64,000 nucleotides of DNA from Hydractinia symbiolongicarpus (Eukaryota > Cnidaria > Hydrozoa > Anthoathecata > Hydractiniidae). Position 1 is the first letter of the stretch; every line of letters begins with the position of its first letter. Of this stretch, positions 28,298 through 40,200 are shown piece by piece. A program made the translations under genes and the position numbers. The notes beneath the pieces were generated by a model. It was not told the origin of the DNA. It saw only the letters and a program-made list of their open reading frames with translations, and made no database searches. The stretch lies in NCBI RefSeq assembly GCF_029227915.1, contig NC_079876.1, positions 21,516,001-21,580,000 of the forward strand, read 5' to 3'.

Positions 28298-31200
28298 TTC
28301 ATTCATTCATTCATTCATTCATTCATTCATTCATTCATTCATTCATTCATTCATTTATTTATTTATTTATTTATCAATATTTATACAGGATAAAACATTT
28401 CAGAAAAAATATCTGCTTTACAAATGTATCCTGTTTAAAAAAATGGCTAAAAATACTTAATATTTGATTAAAATTTGAATAAAAACGATATGGGAAAAAC
28501 AGAAGAAAATGTGAAACAAAGGGCAGAGAAAATGATTGAGTGTGGACACAAACTAGTTCAATTTTACTACTACCAATTTCAGACAAATTATCATATCCAC
28601 CATTCACACAACACACACACCAACCTCGTCACCATTTACACCACACATATCAACATAGCCACCATGCACACCATACATATCCCTAACTCCACCTATCCTA
28701 TCAGCGACACTATCACCTCTATCACAACCGATCTCTTCAGCTACACCAACAACACTAACATAACCTACCAACATTTTTCCTTTGAGTGCAACACCTTTGG
28801 TGCCTATATTACGCACAGGAACCCTGATATGTTTGGTGTTCGATTGGGTAACTATCACTGGAAACTGGAGATCAGCAGTTATATTTGGGTCTGGCTGAAA
28901 GATCCAAGTGTAATTGTGGTTCTCTTTAGGTTTTTGTATGATGCATTTCACGTGCACTAAGGTATCTTGGGGTATGATGACCGATTCGGCTAAAGTGGTA
29001 TTAAATTCCTTAAAGATGTTTTGGAGTGAACTCACTGTTGGGTCGATACTTTGGTTTGACATAGGAGATCCAGTTTCCAATATAATTGGTATTTCTTGTG
29101 GGTCAAATTTATGATTTAAAGCAAGCCTGGATAAGGTTAAATCCAATGATAGGGTGTGGTACTTTTTCCTTGGTGATCATAAACGTTGTGGTAACCACAT
29201 AGTTTAATGAGGGTAAGGAAAGATTTAACATCACAACACCTTCTAAATCAAATTCTGATTTATTTGCGGCGTGTAGGCTAACAGCAACATTATTCTCAGA
29301 AAAAAATTCATCTACAGGGTAAATTTGAGCCTCAGGAAATTCAGTTTTCGGCCAATCAGAACTTATTAAGCTGACCATACTGCCTGTGTCATAAAGACCT
29401 TAAAAATTTTTGCCTTGTATGGAAAAATTTAACAGGGGCTTTTTTCCTACAAGCTTAGCTTCATTCGCATTAACGTTTTCAGAAAACAGTTTGATAGAAC
29501 TAATCATGTCACAGACGATAGCTTTGTGAAATATAACATCAGGACAACGTGAATTAATGCTACAATTCTTAGAAGATACTTCCTTATTATTTTCGACATG
29601 TAATTGGTTAGATAAAACGGGAGTAGATACAACCTTAAAATCTAGATCAGAATGACAACAACCACTGTTCTAAAGGAACAAGACACAAACCTCAATTTTT
29701 GGGGTGAGCTCTGACATAGAGGCCCCATGTATTTTACTCAAAGAAAAACTAAATAACTGTCTAAAAGCTAAGTCTAATCCCAAGATGTTTTTTGGTAAAA
29801 AAAATTTTTAAATATATATTTTTATATACAGTTCAAGTCATTCTTCCCTCCTCGATCGTTTCTCGATATCAAAACAGAGTCCAAAATCATGCATCACATT
29901 CCAACTGCACCAGGATATTGATTGACCGCAAGTATTCATTTTCTCCAATCATAACACGGACCACTCGTACATGTCAATCAACACCAGGGAATACCTCTCG
30001 AGTCCTCCCAAGTTTCCAATAACCTCATTGATGATCAGGAGACATGACCAAGACAACTTCTCCAACCTTCAAGTCTGCTGTTGCATTCTTCCATTTCCGT
30101 GTGGAACTAATTGATGGTAGCCATTCCTTAACCCATCTTTGCCAAAAATGCCTGATCAATTCTTGCACCCTGGTGTTTTCTTTTTTCGACGTTTGCACTC
30201 ATAACAAGCTCTTTTAACTTCCCTGATTACTTCTCTTGCTGATAAGACCCAATACGTTGCTGATAACTTTGACTATGTATGGTTGGTTCTAGTGTGGTGA
30301 TCGTCGCTTTTATGTTGATGCTTAACAATTAGCTTGGTGACAATGTGATTTCTTGGTAGGATGATTGGATATCGAACAGCCAGCGGTAGATATTCTGCAT
30401 TTCTAATTCTCATATTAGCCCGAAGTAACTCGTCTTCATCAATACTTGGCATCAAGCAGGACAATGGACTTTTTGATGTTACATTTTTTTTTCGTGCAAT
30501 CAGCTTATATTCTTTAGTAAAAGAACTTATTTATGCACCAATAATGATCTTTTCTTCAGCATCTTTTATTTCAGTAGCCAACAGTTCCCCAGTTTGCTTT
30601 GTTGCTGCCCCCTGTCTGCAATTGAAGATAAATCTTCTCACCCATGCCAGCAATCTAACCAAGCGCATCCATCTTGAATGGCGTTGTGGATCCAATCTCT
30701 CAATACCTTTAATGCTACTACTTTCTACTAAGTATTGATGGTAACTTGTACCATACTTTGTGCGAAGTTCATCAGTCAGGTCTTTTTGGACAAATGGTGT
30801 CTCTGATATTTCTTTGTGCAGAAAATCTGGTCCATTCCACCACAATGTGCTTGCATTCCTCTCTGCTGATGTCATTCCATGTGTTAATAAATCTGCTGGG
30901 TTTCTTTTTGATAGAACATAATGCCACCTTGCTGGATTTGAGTGTTTTTATATTTCTGCTATACGGTTTCCCACAAATGATTTATAGCGTCTGCTTTTCC
31001 AACGAATCCAATGAAGTACACATTTACTATCCACCCAGTATTCAATCACTTCAGTATTCAACTTAAATTCCTCCGCAACATTTTTACCAAGTCGTACTAT
31101 CAATACAGTTCCTATCAGCTCCATGCGAGGAATGCTTGTTGATGCCAGTGGAGCAACTCTTGTTTTAGAAGCTACAAGTCGTGTCACAATTTTGCCAGAT

Positions 31201-34200
31201 TGATACTTGGTTGTGGCATATATAACAGCACTGTACGCTTTCTCTAAAGCATCACTGAATGAATGCAGAAAGAACTCTGTCATTTCTTCTGGCTGTGGTA
31301 AGCATATGCTTCTTTGGATAGAGACTTGCTTTAATTCGTCTAGTTGATCCAACCAGGCGTTAATTTCATTAGTCAATTCAAAGTTTACTGTGGTGTCCCA
31401 GTCCAATTCAGCTTCCCAAAATGATTGCATCAAGATTTTTGCTTGTACCACATACGGTGACAGGAATCCAAGTGGGTCGAAAGCAGAAGCCAGTCTTTTC
31501 AAGAAATTTCTTTTTGGACATGCCAGCTGTTTATTAATTTTTATTGGATTGTAACGTAACAAATCTTCCTCTGCTAACCACACCATTCCCAAGGTTTTTG
31601 CAGTCGGTAATTTTTCTTCATTTATGTTGATTGACGATGCTCGATCCTCTTCAGGGATTTTCTTGAGAACGTCTTGTGAGTTTGATATCCATTTTCTTGC
31701 TGCATACCACAACCTTTCAAAGCTCACTTAGCTGATGATACAGTGTGATTGCAGTGTGGTCATCAGGGATGGAATCCATTGTGTCATCCATATATGTAGA
31801 CTCAAGCACTGATTCTGCGGCCAATGGTAAATCTACAGCACAACTTTCAGCTCGATGCTTCACAACAAATTGTCGTTCAAAGGGTGACGAGTTCGTGCCA
31901 AACACCAATCTTTTGAAATCATATCAATCAGGTAGTCTTGTAAGCTCCATATCCTTCCACAGGAACCTGAAAAAAGGTCTGTCAATGTTTTTCTCCTGGA
32001 TCTGCAGATACATCTCGCTTACATCAATGACAACTGCAACTGGGTGTTTTCTGAAGCGTAACAGTACATTGAATAGATCATTTTGTAGTTTTTGACCTTG
32101 ATAAATGATGTCATGATAAGTGACTTGTTGTTGTATTTAGCAGAACCATCGAACACTATTCTTGTTTTAGTTGTGACTTTATCTTGTCGCAAAACAGCAA
32201 AGTGGGGAAGGTACTAAGTTTTCTCTGGATCTTCTTCCTCGGATGGTAGTTTTCTTACGTATCCCTTGCGTACATATTCTTTGATGATTTTTCCATATTC
32301 ATCAGCTGCACAAGCATCTTTTCCCAACTTCCTCTTTGTGCAACATAGTCTTTTTACTGCCATATTGTAGTTGGTTTTTATTTTTGAAGCTTCTTTTTTC
32401 CATGGGATACACACCTCATACCGATTGTTAGAAATCTTCAAGCTGTCAACCATGCAAAGTGCTTCTTTCTCTTCTAGACTCATCTGAGTTTTGTTTCTGG
32501 CAATCAACAGCTTTTAAACTTCCAGTAACTCTCTCTGTTGAACTTGCTGTAAATGGTATGGAAACTTGACTGTCCAAACTTTCAAGTGTCACATCCACTG
32601 GCATGGTATCAATTGTCTCTATCTGCCCATTCAATACTTTTACTTGAACTTTTCGAAGCATCCCAGATGGAGCTCCAATTTGTGCAGCAACGTCTCCATT
32701 TATGTAAGATTCTGTGCTGCCATCATTCAACAATGCATTCACCACCAGTTTTGATTCTTCGCATTTCAAAACAACAGGAATTGCCCTCAAAGACATCTCA
32801 TTGTCTTTCCCAACCATCAATGTTGTTTTTTCATCCTTCTTTTGTTGCCTTTCTTTATCATCTTTATTTCTATTTGTTGTGTTGTGATTTACATTCACCA
32901 ATGCCACAAACTCTTTTACGTGTACAGTCTTTGCTGAGATGATTCTCTCCAAGACAGCAGTAGCACAATTTTTTCTCCTTTGCCATGTTCCACCTTTGTG
33001 CAACTTCTAAAGTTTTGAAGACTTTACATGACCATGCTTTGTGAGATTCTCCACAGATCTTGCATCGTTTGTCAGATTCTTTTTCATTACTTTCAGTATG
33101 CAGACTTCTGTATCTGGTTTCTTTGTTTTTGTCTGCATCATGACCTTTACTCATGATGCCTTTGATTGTCTCAGCTGCTATAACCTGAAACTCTGCTTCT
33201 TTGTTTAACCAGTCACGAAGCTGCACAACGGATTCAAATTTGTCGTTTTCATATATCCAACGGTGGTAATTCGCTAACATTGCTTCTGTCATTTTCCTTT
33301 GTAGCTTGACATACAGAGAGCCTGTTCCAAGCTCTTCATATCTTCTACAGGCTTCTAAATTCAGCACAGCAACATCCAGTAAATCAGCAAACTTCTCAAC
33401 ATCCTTTGCATTGGCATGTCGGATTGGTATAAACTGTTCCAATTCTTCAATGTATAGTGCAATTCGTACCGTACTATACCAAATCAGACTATACAAAAGT
33501 CTGATGAAGACCTCCAATACGGAGGTCGAAATATTACCATAAAAATATATATGCTGAACGACCATGTATTTGTTTCTTTAAAGTAATTCAGCACTTGTTT
33601 GTATGAACACGCTTTTATTTTTAGTGAGCTCATACAGATCTGACAAGCTGTTGATGACCTCTGCCACTTCATCATGATGCTCCTCTAAAATCTGTTGATA
33701 ATATGTAACATCTTGTGCTTGAACTTTGTCAGCTTGCTCTTCTTGGTTGATTTCGCTCTCTTCAATACAGTTTCTTTTAACTGGTCATCCATTTTGTGGC
33801 CAGCAACTACCCTCTGCTACCAAATTGTTCTGAAGGAACAAGACATAAACTTCAGTTTTTGGGGTGAGCTCTGACATGAGGCCCAATGTATTTTACTCAA
33901 TTAAATATTATACATAAATTGCATCTTAAATAATTTTCTGAATATCCCTAGAGTTAAAAATGCTTTACAAACGAATCATGCCATGGTAAATTAAAGACAT
34001 GCACAAAATGAATAAATATCATAAAACTAATCTCCTAAGGGACGTAATATACTTAAATCACAGTAATAAAAACTAATAGTCTTTTATTACTTGCATTGTA
34101 ATCCCTCTGGGCTGTAAAAGTGCATGACTTTATCACCAAGAGAGATTACAATACAAAGAGAAGACAAAACAAGAAAAACTAAATAACTGAGTGTCTAAAA

Positions 34201-37200
34201 GCTATAAGTCTAATCCTAAGATGTTTTAGTAAACACAAATTTTTAAATATATATTTTTATATACAGTTCAAGTCAACCACAACTTTTGCAGACAAAATTC
34301 GCCATCTTTATTGATGTTTTGAAATATTCGCAATCAACTTTTACGGCTCCGATTTTCCCTGCTTCATAAACATTCAAATCCGATTTTTCGTCAAAACATA
34401 AACAGGTACTCTTTACAAAAGTTGGTTCCCCCCGTTTTCAGGGCCAATCATTACTCGTTTTTTTGTTTTCCTTTGTTAAATCTCTTTTTACAACCACTTT
34501 TAAAATGTTCGCTAGATCCTCAGTAACAACAATGATCGCAGTTTTTCAAATTTTTCTCTACACATGTTTTACATCCCATTTTCCGATTTTCATTCCGATA
34601 GTCGTTCCGGCGTTCCCCATGAATCTACTATCTACAAAATATCTAGCTAGCTATGTTCTTTTTTTGCTGACTTTCTAAACTTTGTGGATGATTGTAGCTA
34701 GAACAAACTATGTGATGGGACATTTCTAAAGAGTAGAATTATCTCACTCACGGTGTAGTATATGTATAGCTAGCTGGCTAGTTAGAAAATCTGTCCAAAA
34801 GAACTTTTCTATGCTGATATGTAGCTGATTTTATGCTAGCAAAAATAGCTAATTTTATGTTAGCTACATTGGTAGTTTTATCCCAGGTAAGTAGTTAATT
34901 TTATGCTAGCTGTGTAGCTAGTGTATTATGCTAGCTATATGGCACTGTTTGCTCTTTTTTATGCCAGCTAGTTAGCATAAAAAAGAGCAAACAAGAAGTA
35001 CCTAGGTAGCTATATAGTTATATGCTAATTAAGTTCTATTATTATTCCAGCTAAGTCGGCAGTTTTATGCTAGCTAGCTTTAGGTGTGAGAAAGGCTAAG
35101 AAGGGGATCATTACATGTAACATAATAGTGATATATTAGCTAGCTAAACATACCCTTTCTTTGTTTTGTTGAAAATGACCTTCCGTCCATTACGACCAAC
35201 AAGCCAATATGGCCATCAACGCAATTTTCATTTCCGGCGCTAAGTATCTTAGAGAAGGTCACGTGATATTAGTAAAAGTGACCGTGGCAAAAGCTCTATG
35301 CCGACCTGATCTCAACTGGAAACAGCGTGGTCTCGACCAATCAGATTTTCACGTAACATTTTGAAGAAATGACCATAAAAGAGAGTTGGGCAAGAGGGTC
35401 AAAAAAATGGGACGTTTTAAAATTTTGATGTACTGGGAAAAGTTTAAGATACCCATTTCGGTTGAATCGTATAAAACACAAAGTTCCACGTGCTTCTTGG
35501 TAATTGATCAAACGGTTTCATCTTCGCCAAAGCGAAAAAGGTTTAATTTGATGAAACATATCCTGGGGCTTTCTGCATTAACAGTACCGCAGTGTGTTCT
35601 GAATGCAATATTGCATGGGCCAGTGACATATTTTTTTTAGAACCTGATATATCTGAAAATACTAAAAAATGTTAAACGGAACAAGAATGGTGTCCGGCAT
35701 CAGTGTACAGTTCGGGTCAAGTTACAAAAAACGGAAAAAAAATTCATGAATTATTTCAGGAATTATTTTCTGGTTTAGAAATTATGAGATTTCCAGATCA
35801 GGAAATTTTTTTCAATTTTCTGAAATTTATTCTGATTGAACCCAAAAAATGAATGAGAAATATTTTAAATATAAATATATTTAAATATAAATATATTTAA
35901 AGATCTTCAGTAGGTCTTGATAATTTCACGAGAACCGCATGTTAGAATTTATATAAAAGCCTCTTTCAAAACGAATGTAGACGTTGAAAAAGTTACCTGA
36001 TATAATATATAGTGAAAGAATTTCTGTTTCTATAACCTCAGCCGCACTGGTGTATGCTCAGGGGCAGAGTTAAAAAAGTAGATTTCCACATCAACCTTTA
36101 TATGTAAAACATTTATCGTTAACAAGAGAAGGGACGTACTATCTGCAAAATATGCAGCTAGCTATGTTCTTTTGCTGACATTGCTAAACTTTTTGGTTTT
36201 TGGTGTAAAATTGTCAGAGACAATTATAGCTAGAACAAGCTATGTGATGGGACATTCTTATAGAGTAGAAGTATCTCACTCAAAAAATAGCTAATTTTAT
36301 GCTAGCCACGTTGATAGTTTCATCCCAGTTAAGTATTTAATTTTATGCCAGCTATGTTATCTGTCTGAAAGAATTTTTTAAGCTAGCTAGCTATTTTTAT
36401 GCTACATTCAAGTTAAAATTGCCAAGGACCAACATATTTTGTGGAGACGGATGTAACTACCAAGCATATACGATAATTAGGAATGTGATGGACATTCCTA
36501 ATTAGAGTAGAATTATGTCACTAACTGAGGGAGAATGTGGAACAGCTAGCTAACTCGAAAATCTGTCATAAAGAATTTTCTTATGATGCTAGCATAAGAG
36601 ATAATTTTTAATAGGTAGTTTTATTCTAGCTCAATTGATAGTTTTATGCTAGCTTAGCTGCTACTATTGTGCTAGCTAGCTTTAGGTGTAAGTAAGGCTA
36701 AATAAGGGGTTCATAACATGTAAAAAATAGTGATATAATAGGTACAAAACCTCCACTTCTTTCTTGAAAAATCTCCTATCGTTTCTAGCTAGCTACGCTT
36801 AGCACCATCTTTAAAAAACAACAAAAACTCCATCTCCGTGCTAAAAAAATACGTTGTCTCGCTCAATATGAAACTTACGAGAAAAATTACCAGACAAAGT
36901 TACTGGGAAACACAGTCAAATTTGTCTGAAATTCGTAGTGGGGGGAGAGTGCTCGATATTTTTGATGTATAGGGGCGAGACGCGGAAATCCTATACAGCC
37001 TTATATTTGGCTTATAAATGAGGAAATAGGCTTCGCTGGCGCTCACTACGCTTTGCTCCGCAAAAATTAATACCTGAGAAAATTAGTACCTATTTTTTCT
37101 TGATTCAAATAAAGTACACATTTCTCCCTGTATGTTAAATAATTTTCTCTGACTAGAATAAGATAGATATCCAATAAATATAGTTTTCCTTAATGAGCTA

Positions 37201-40200
37201 AATTTTCTTACGGAAAAATTTTTGGACGTTAAAAATTAAGTCTGCGGAAACATGTAATTAATCGGTAGCTCGTTAATTTGATGATACAGACTGAATACAG
37301 GGTACAAACAGGTGACTGTTATAAACAGGAAACTAACTACCTACCAAGCCATGCCGTAAATCTCTGAAATGGTTAAAATTGTGGCTATACCATCGGCAAC
37401 ACAGTCAGTATAAGTGATGTCTAAAGGTTGTGGGTTTGATCTCCACATAAAACCAGGGTGGCCACTCCTCCTTAAATTCCTTAAATAACCTTAGAAAAAG
37501 AAAATGTCTTTAAAAGTACTTAAATATATATAAATATATAAGATTTTATAATAATGTATAAGATTTTATCTATTCTCCTTAATTTCTCCTTATTTCTTAA
37601 TTTTTCTGATCCTAACTTTTTTGGAAATGTGTTCATGGATTGTTCATCACCAGTAAAATAGACATATTTCTCTGTTACCTGAATTCCTATATTTTCTATC
37701 TTTCAGGGCATAGTTTATATGTATATTTGTATAATATGTATAATTTTCTTATCATAGAACGTAATATTTAACATTAAAGATGAGAACTAAAATTGGTTTT
37801 CTCCTTAATTATCCTTATTTTTTTATTTTTTTTATTCTCGTTTGCAGCAAAATATCCTTAAAAATGTCAATTTGTCTCCTTAATATCCTTACTTTTGTTC
37901 TCATTTTATTAGTGGTCACTCTGAGAACCGTTGTCTATTTAAGGGTAGAAATTTCATAGATTTCTGTAGCTCAAATGTAATATTACCATTTTTTTTTTTT
38001 AGAGTTCCATATTTCTTTACTTTTCCGGCCGACTAAAACAAACACAAGGTCAACTGAATGAAGTAAGTTTTTGTGTGGATAAATCTGAGTAGATCACGTT
38101 TGGGCAAGAATAACTTTTCAATATATATGTTCCTATCCACAATATCAATTTGTGGTTGTTTGCATTCAGTTTCTTTAGAAAGTCTCCTGAAAGATTTGAA
38201 TATTTGCTTTCTTTGGTTTTATTATTGATTGCTAAACAAACACAAAATGTCACACGTTTACCAGGATATGATTTGTCATAATTTCTGAACTTCGATAGAT
38301 TTCAGGCCCATTTTTTTCTCCACATTTTTGCAGTTAGAAATCTCTTCACTTGTGTGAAGCAAAAATCCCTATAACGTGCTAATTCATATTGTATTGCCAC
38401 GTATAAAGTCATAATTGTCCTGTAGCATCCTAGGATTTGGGACAACAAATATCGTAAAACCGATAAAAAATACCGTGTCAAATTTACCGTGTGGGATGTG
38501 TCTGTGTTTTCTGCTCTTACTAAGCATTATAATAATTTCTCAACAGTGGTTATGTAACAAGAATTTGTTGAAAAAGCAACAGCCTTTAAAAACTTAGGAA
38601 AAAAAGTGATAAAAATGTAACTATTTATAACAGATCATCAAATATATATTTTTAACATAACTTGAATGATCATTACATAACTCGCATTATGATTTCAGTG
38701 CGATGATAATAGAAAAACTATATTTTGGCGTATACCATTAATGAATTTTGTTCCGGAAAAGTCTAAGTAATTAAAATTTTAATTATATTTTATCTACTTC
38801 GACCTAGTCTGCACCACTTTATTAGGGCGCCAAACAGACAAACAAACGAGGTAGTTTTTACGCCTCTCAGGGCATTTCTTTTGTGAATGACGCCTACATT
38901 ACAATTTGGAATCCGTCGAGCAAAAAACTCAAAGAGACCATTTTCTTACACTAAGTACTCATATGCGACATTCATTTTTAATAGCAAGTGAGACATTAAT
39001 ATTTAACTCGGCATTTCAGATTAATTTTAGGAAATACATTTTGTGTTTATCTTTAATATATTTATTTTGAGGTTTTTAGCTACCCATAACCCTGCCATAA
39101 GAAATAAGTACAGTAGCTATATACATTTATAAGATTTAGCAAACAGACTTTATGGTTAAAAGTGAAAGTATATATAACTACCTATAACTTTGACATATAA
39201 GACAAATAGTTTTGTGGCTCAGCTAGCTACAACCTTTGACGTAATACAATGGAGACAAAAATGTAATTTTAAACATTGTAACCGCAAGCAATTTAGAACG
39301 TTAATGTTCCCGGTCAAAAAGAAATTGTTCTCAGGAAAAATTTCTTTATAGTGCTCTAATACTTTGTAAATAAGAATTCTGTACGGATGCATAATTAACC
39401 ATAACCATTTTATTGAAAAACTCTCCTTGTTTCTAACATATTTAAATATGTTAGTTCACCCATCCAGTTTTTGTGATGTTGCCGTCCCATGCTATAAAAA
39501 TAATAAAAGTTAGCCAGGTTTCCTGAAATCATTTGTTTTTTCCTTATTTTTATTTCCAAAACTGATGTCGTTCTGCTGGTGTTTCTCTACGTTAATAAAG
39601 TATGAAACAGAACTAAGAGTTCCAGTACAGGATGGATACGTACATAGGAAAGAGTCTTGTTTTTTGTTTTCGTCTTTGTGTGCGTTCCTCGCAATACTTT
39701 ACATAACTCTGCACCAAATTCCTTTCCCAGAAATAAGGATTTACTTTGTTTACGTTGTGTGATCAATTTTTATGCTCTTGTTTACATATGTAACCAGCCT
39801 TCAGGCGAGTAAAATATACGAGAACTAAACATGAAAAAAATATGACGTTAATTTTCCAGAAAAGTGTGCAAACTTGTTTCTCATATATACAAAGCATAAA
39901 TTATTATAATTGCCGCCCCATAAGGGGTGGCTCTTAGTCCGCCAGGCGTAAATAAAAAGATTTTTTTGCTGAGGGTAATCTTGCGTTTCGTGCTATGCTA
40001 CTTCATTTCGTGCAAACAAACTACTTAAGTAATACAGCTTCGAAGTAGCACAAACTTTAAAATAAACGAATAGAACCTAAGAAAATTTTAATTGTGAAGC
40101 TGTACTTAAAAGCCAGGTTTGGGCAATCAAACTCATGGCGGCGGCCATAGAAAGGTTTGAGTGAGTATCACTGTACCTGACACTGATGCGATGATGACGA

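Larger units (their letters stand above)
29666..34275 (-). mobile_element. BEL/Pao LTR retrotransposon
   Basis: Bounded by LTRs 33826-34275 (5') and 29666-29840 (3') and by a 5 bp duplication ACCAC at 29661-29665 and 34276-34280. Order gag, protease, RT, RNase H, integrase is that of BEL/Pao. All ORFs carry frameshifts and the integrase core is deleted, so it cannot be autonomous. It interrupts the Gypsy first ORF, whose frame resumes exactly across the duplication. Confidence 0.85.
24169..34305 (-). mobile_element. Ty3/Gypsy retrotransposon, nested and deleted
   Basis: Read on the - strand the pieces run as follows. 34305-34281: first codons. BEL insertion. 29660-29109: protease region. 29146-28604: linker. 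28250-28180: pre-RT linker. 28174-27983: integrase start. RTE insertion. 25175-24840: integrase core. 24829-24169: C-terminus. The reverse transcriptase and RNase H are absent. No LTR pair recognised. A dead, internally deleted copy that served as landing site for two later elements. Confidence 0.75.

Noticed and set aside
28475-28960. 161-codon + strand ORF rich in His/Thr
   Set aside because: Complement of the Gypsy protease-RT spacer and a CA-rich low-complexity tract.
35386-35640. 84-codon + strand ORF
   Set aside because: No recognised motif; lies beside dispersed repeats.
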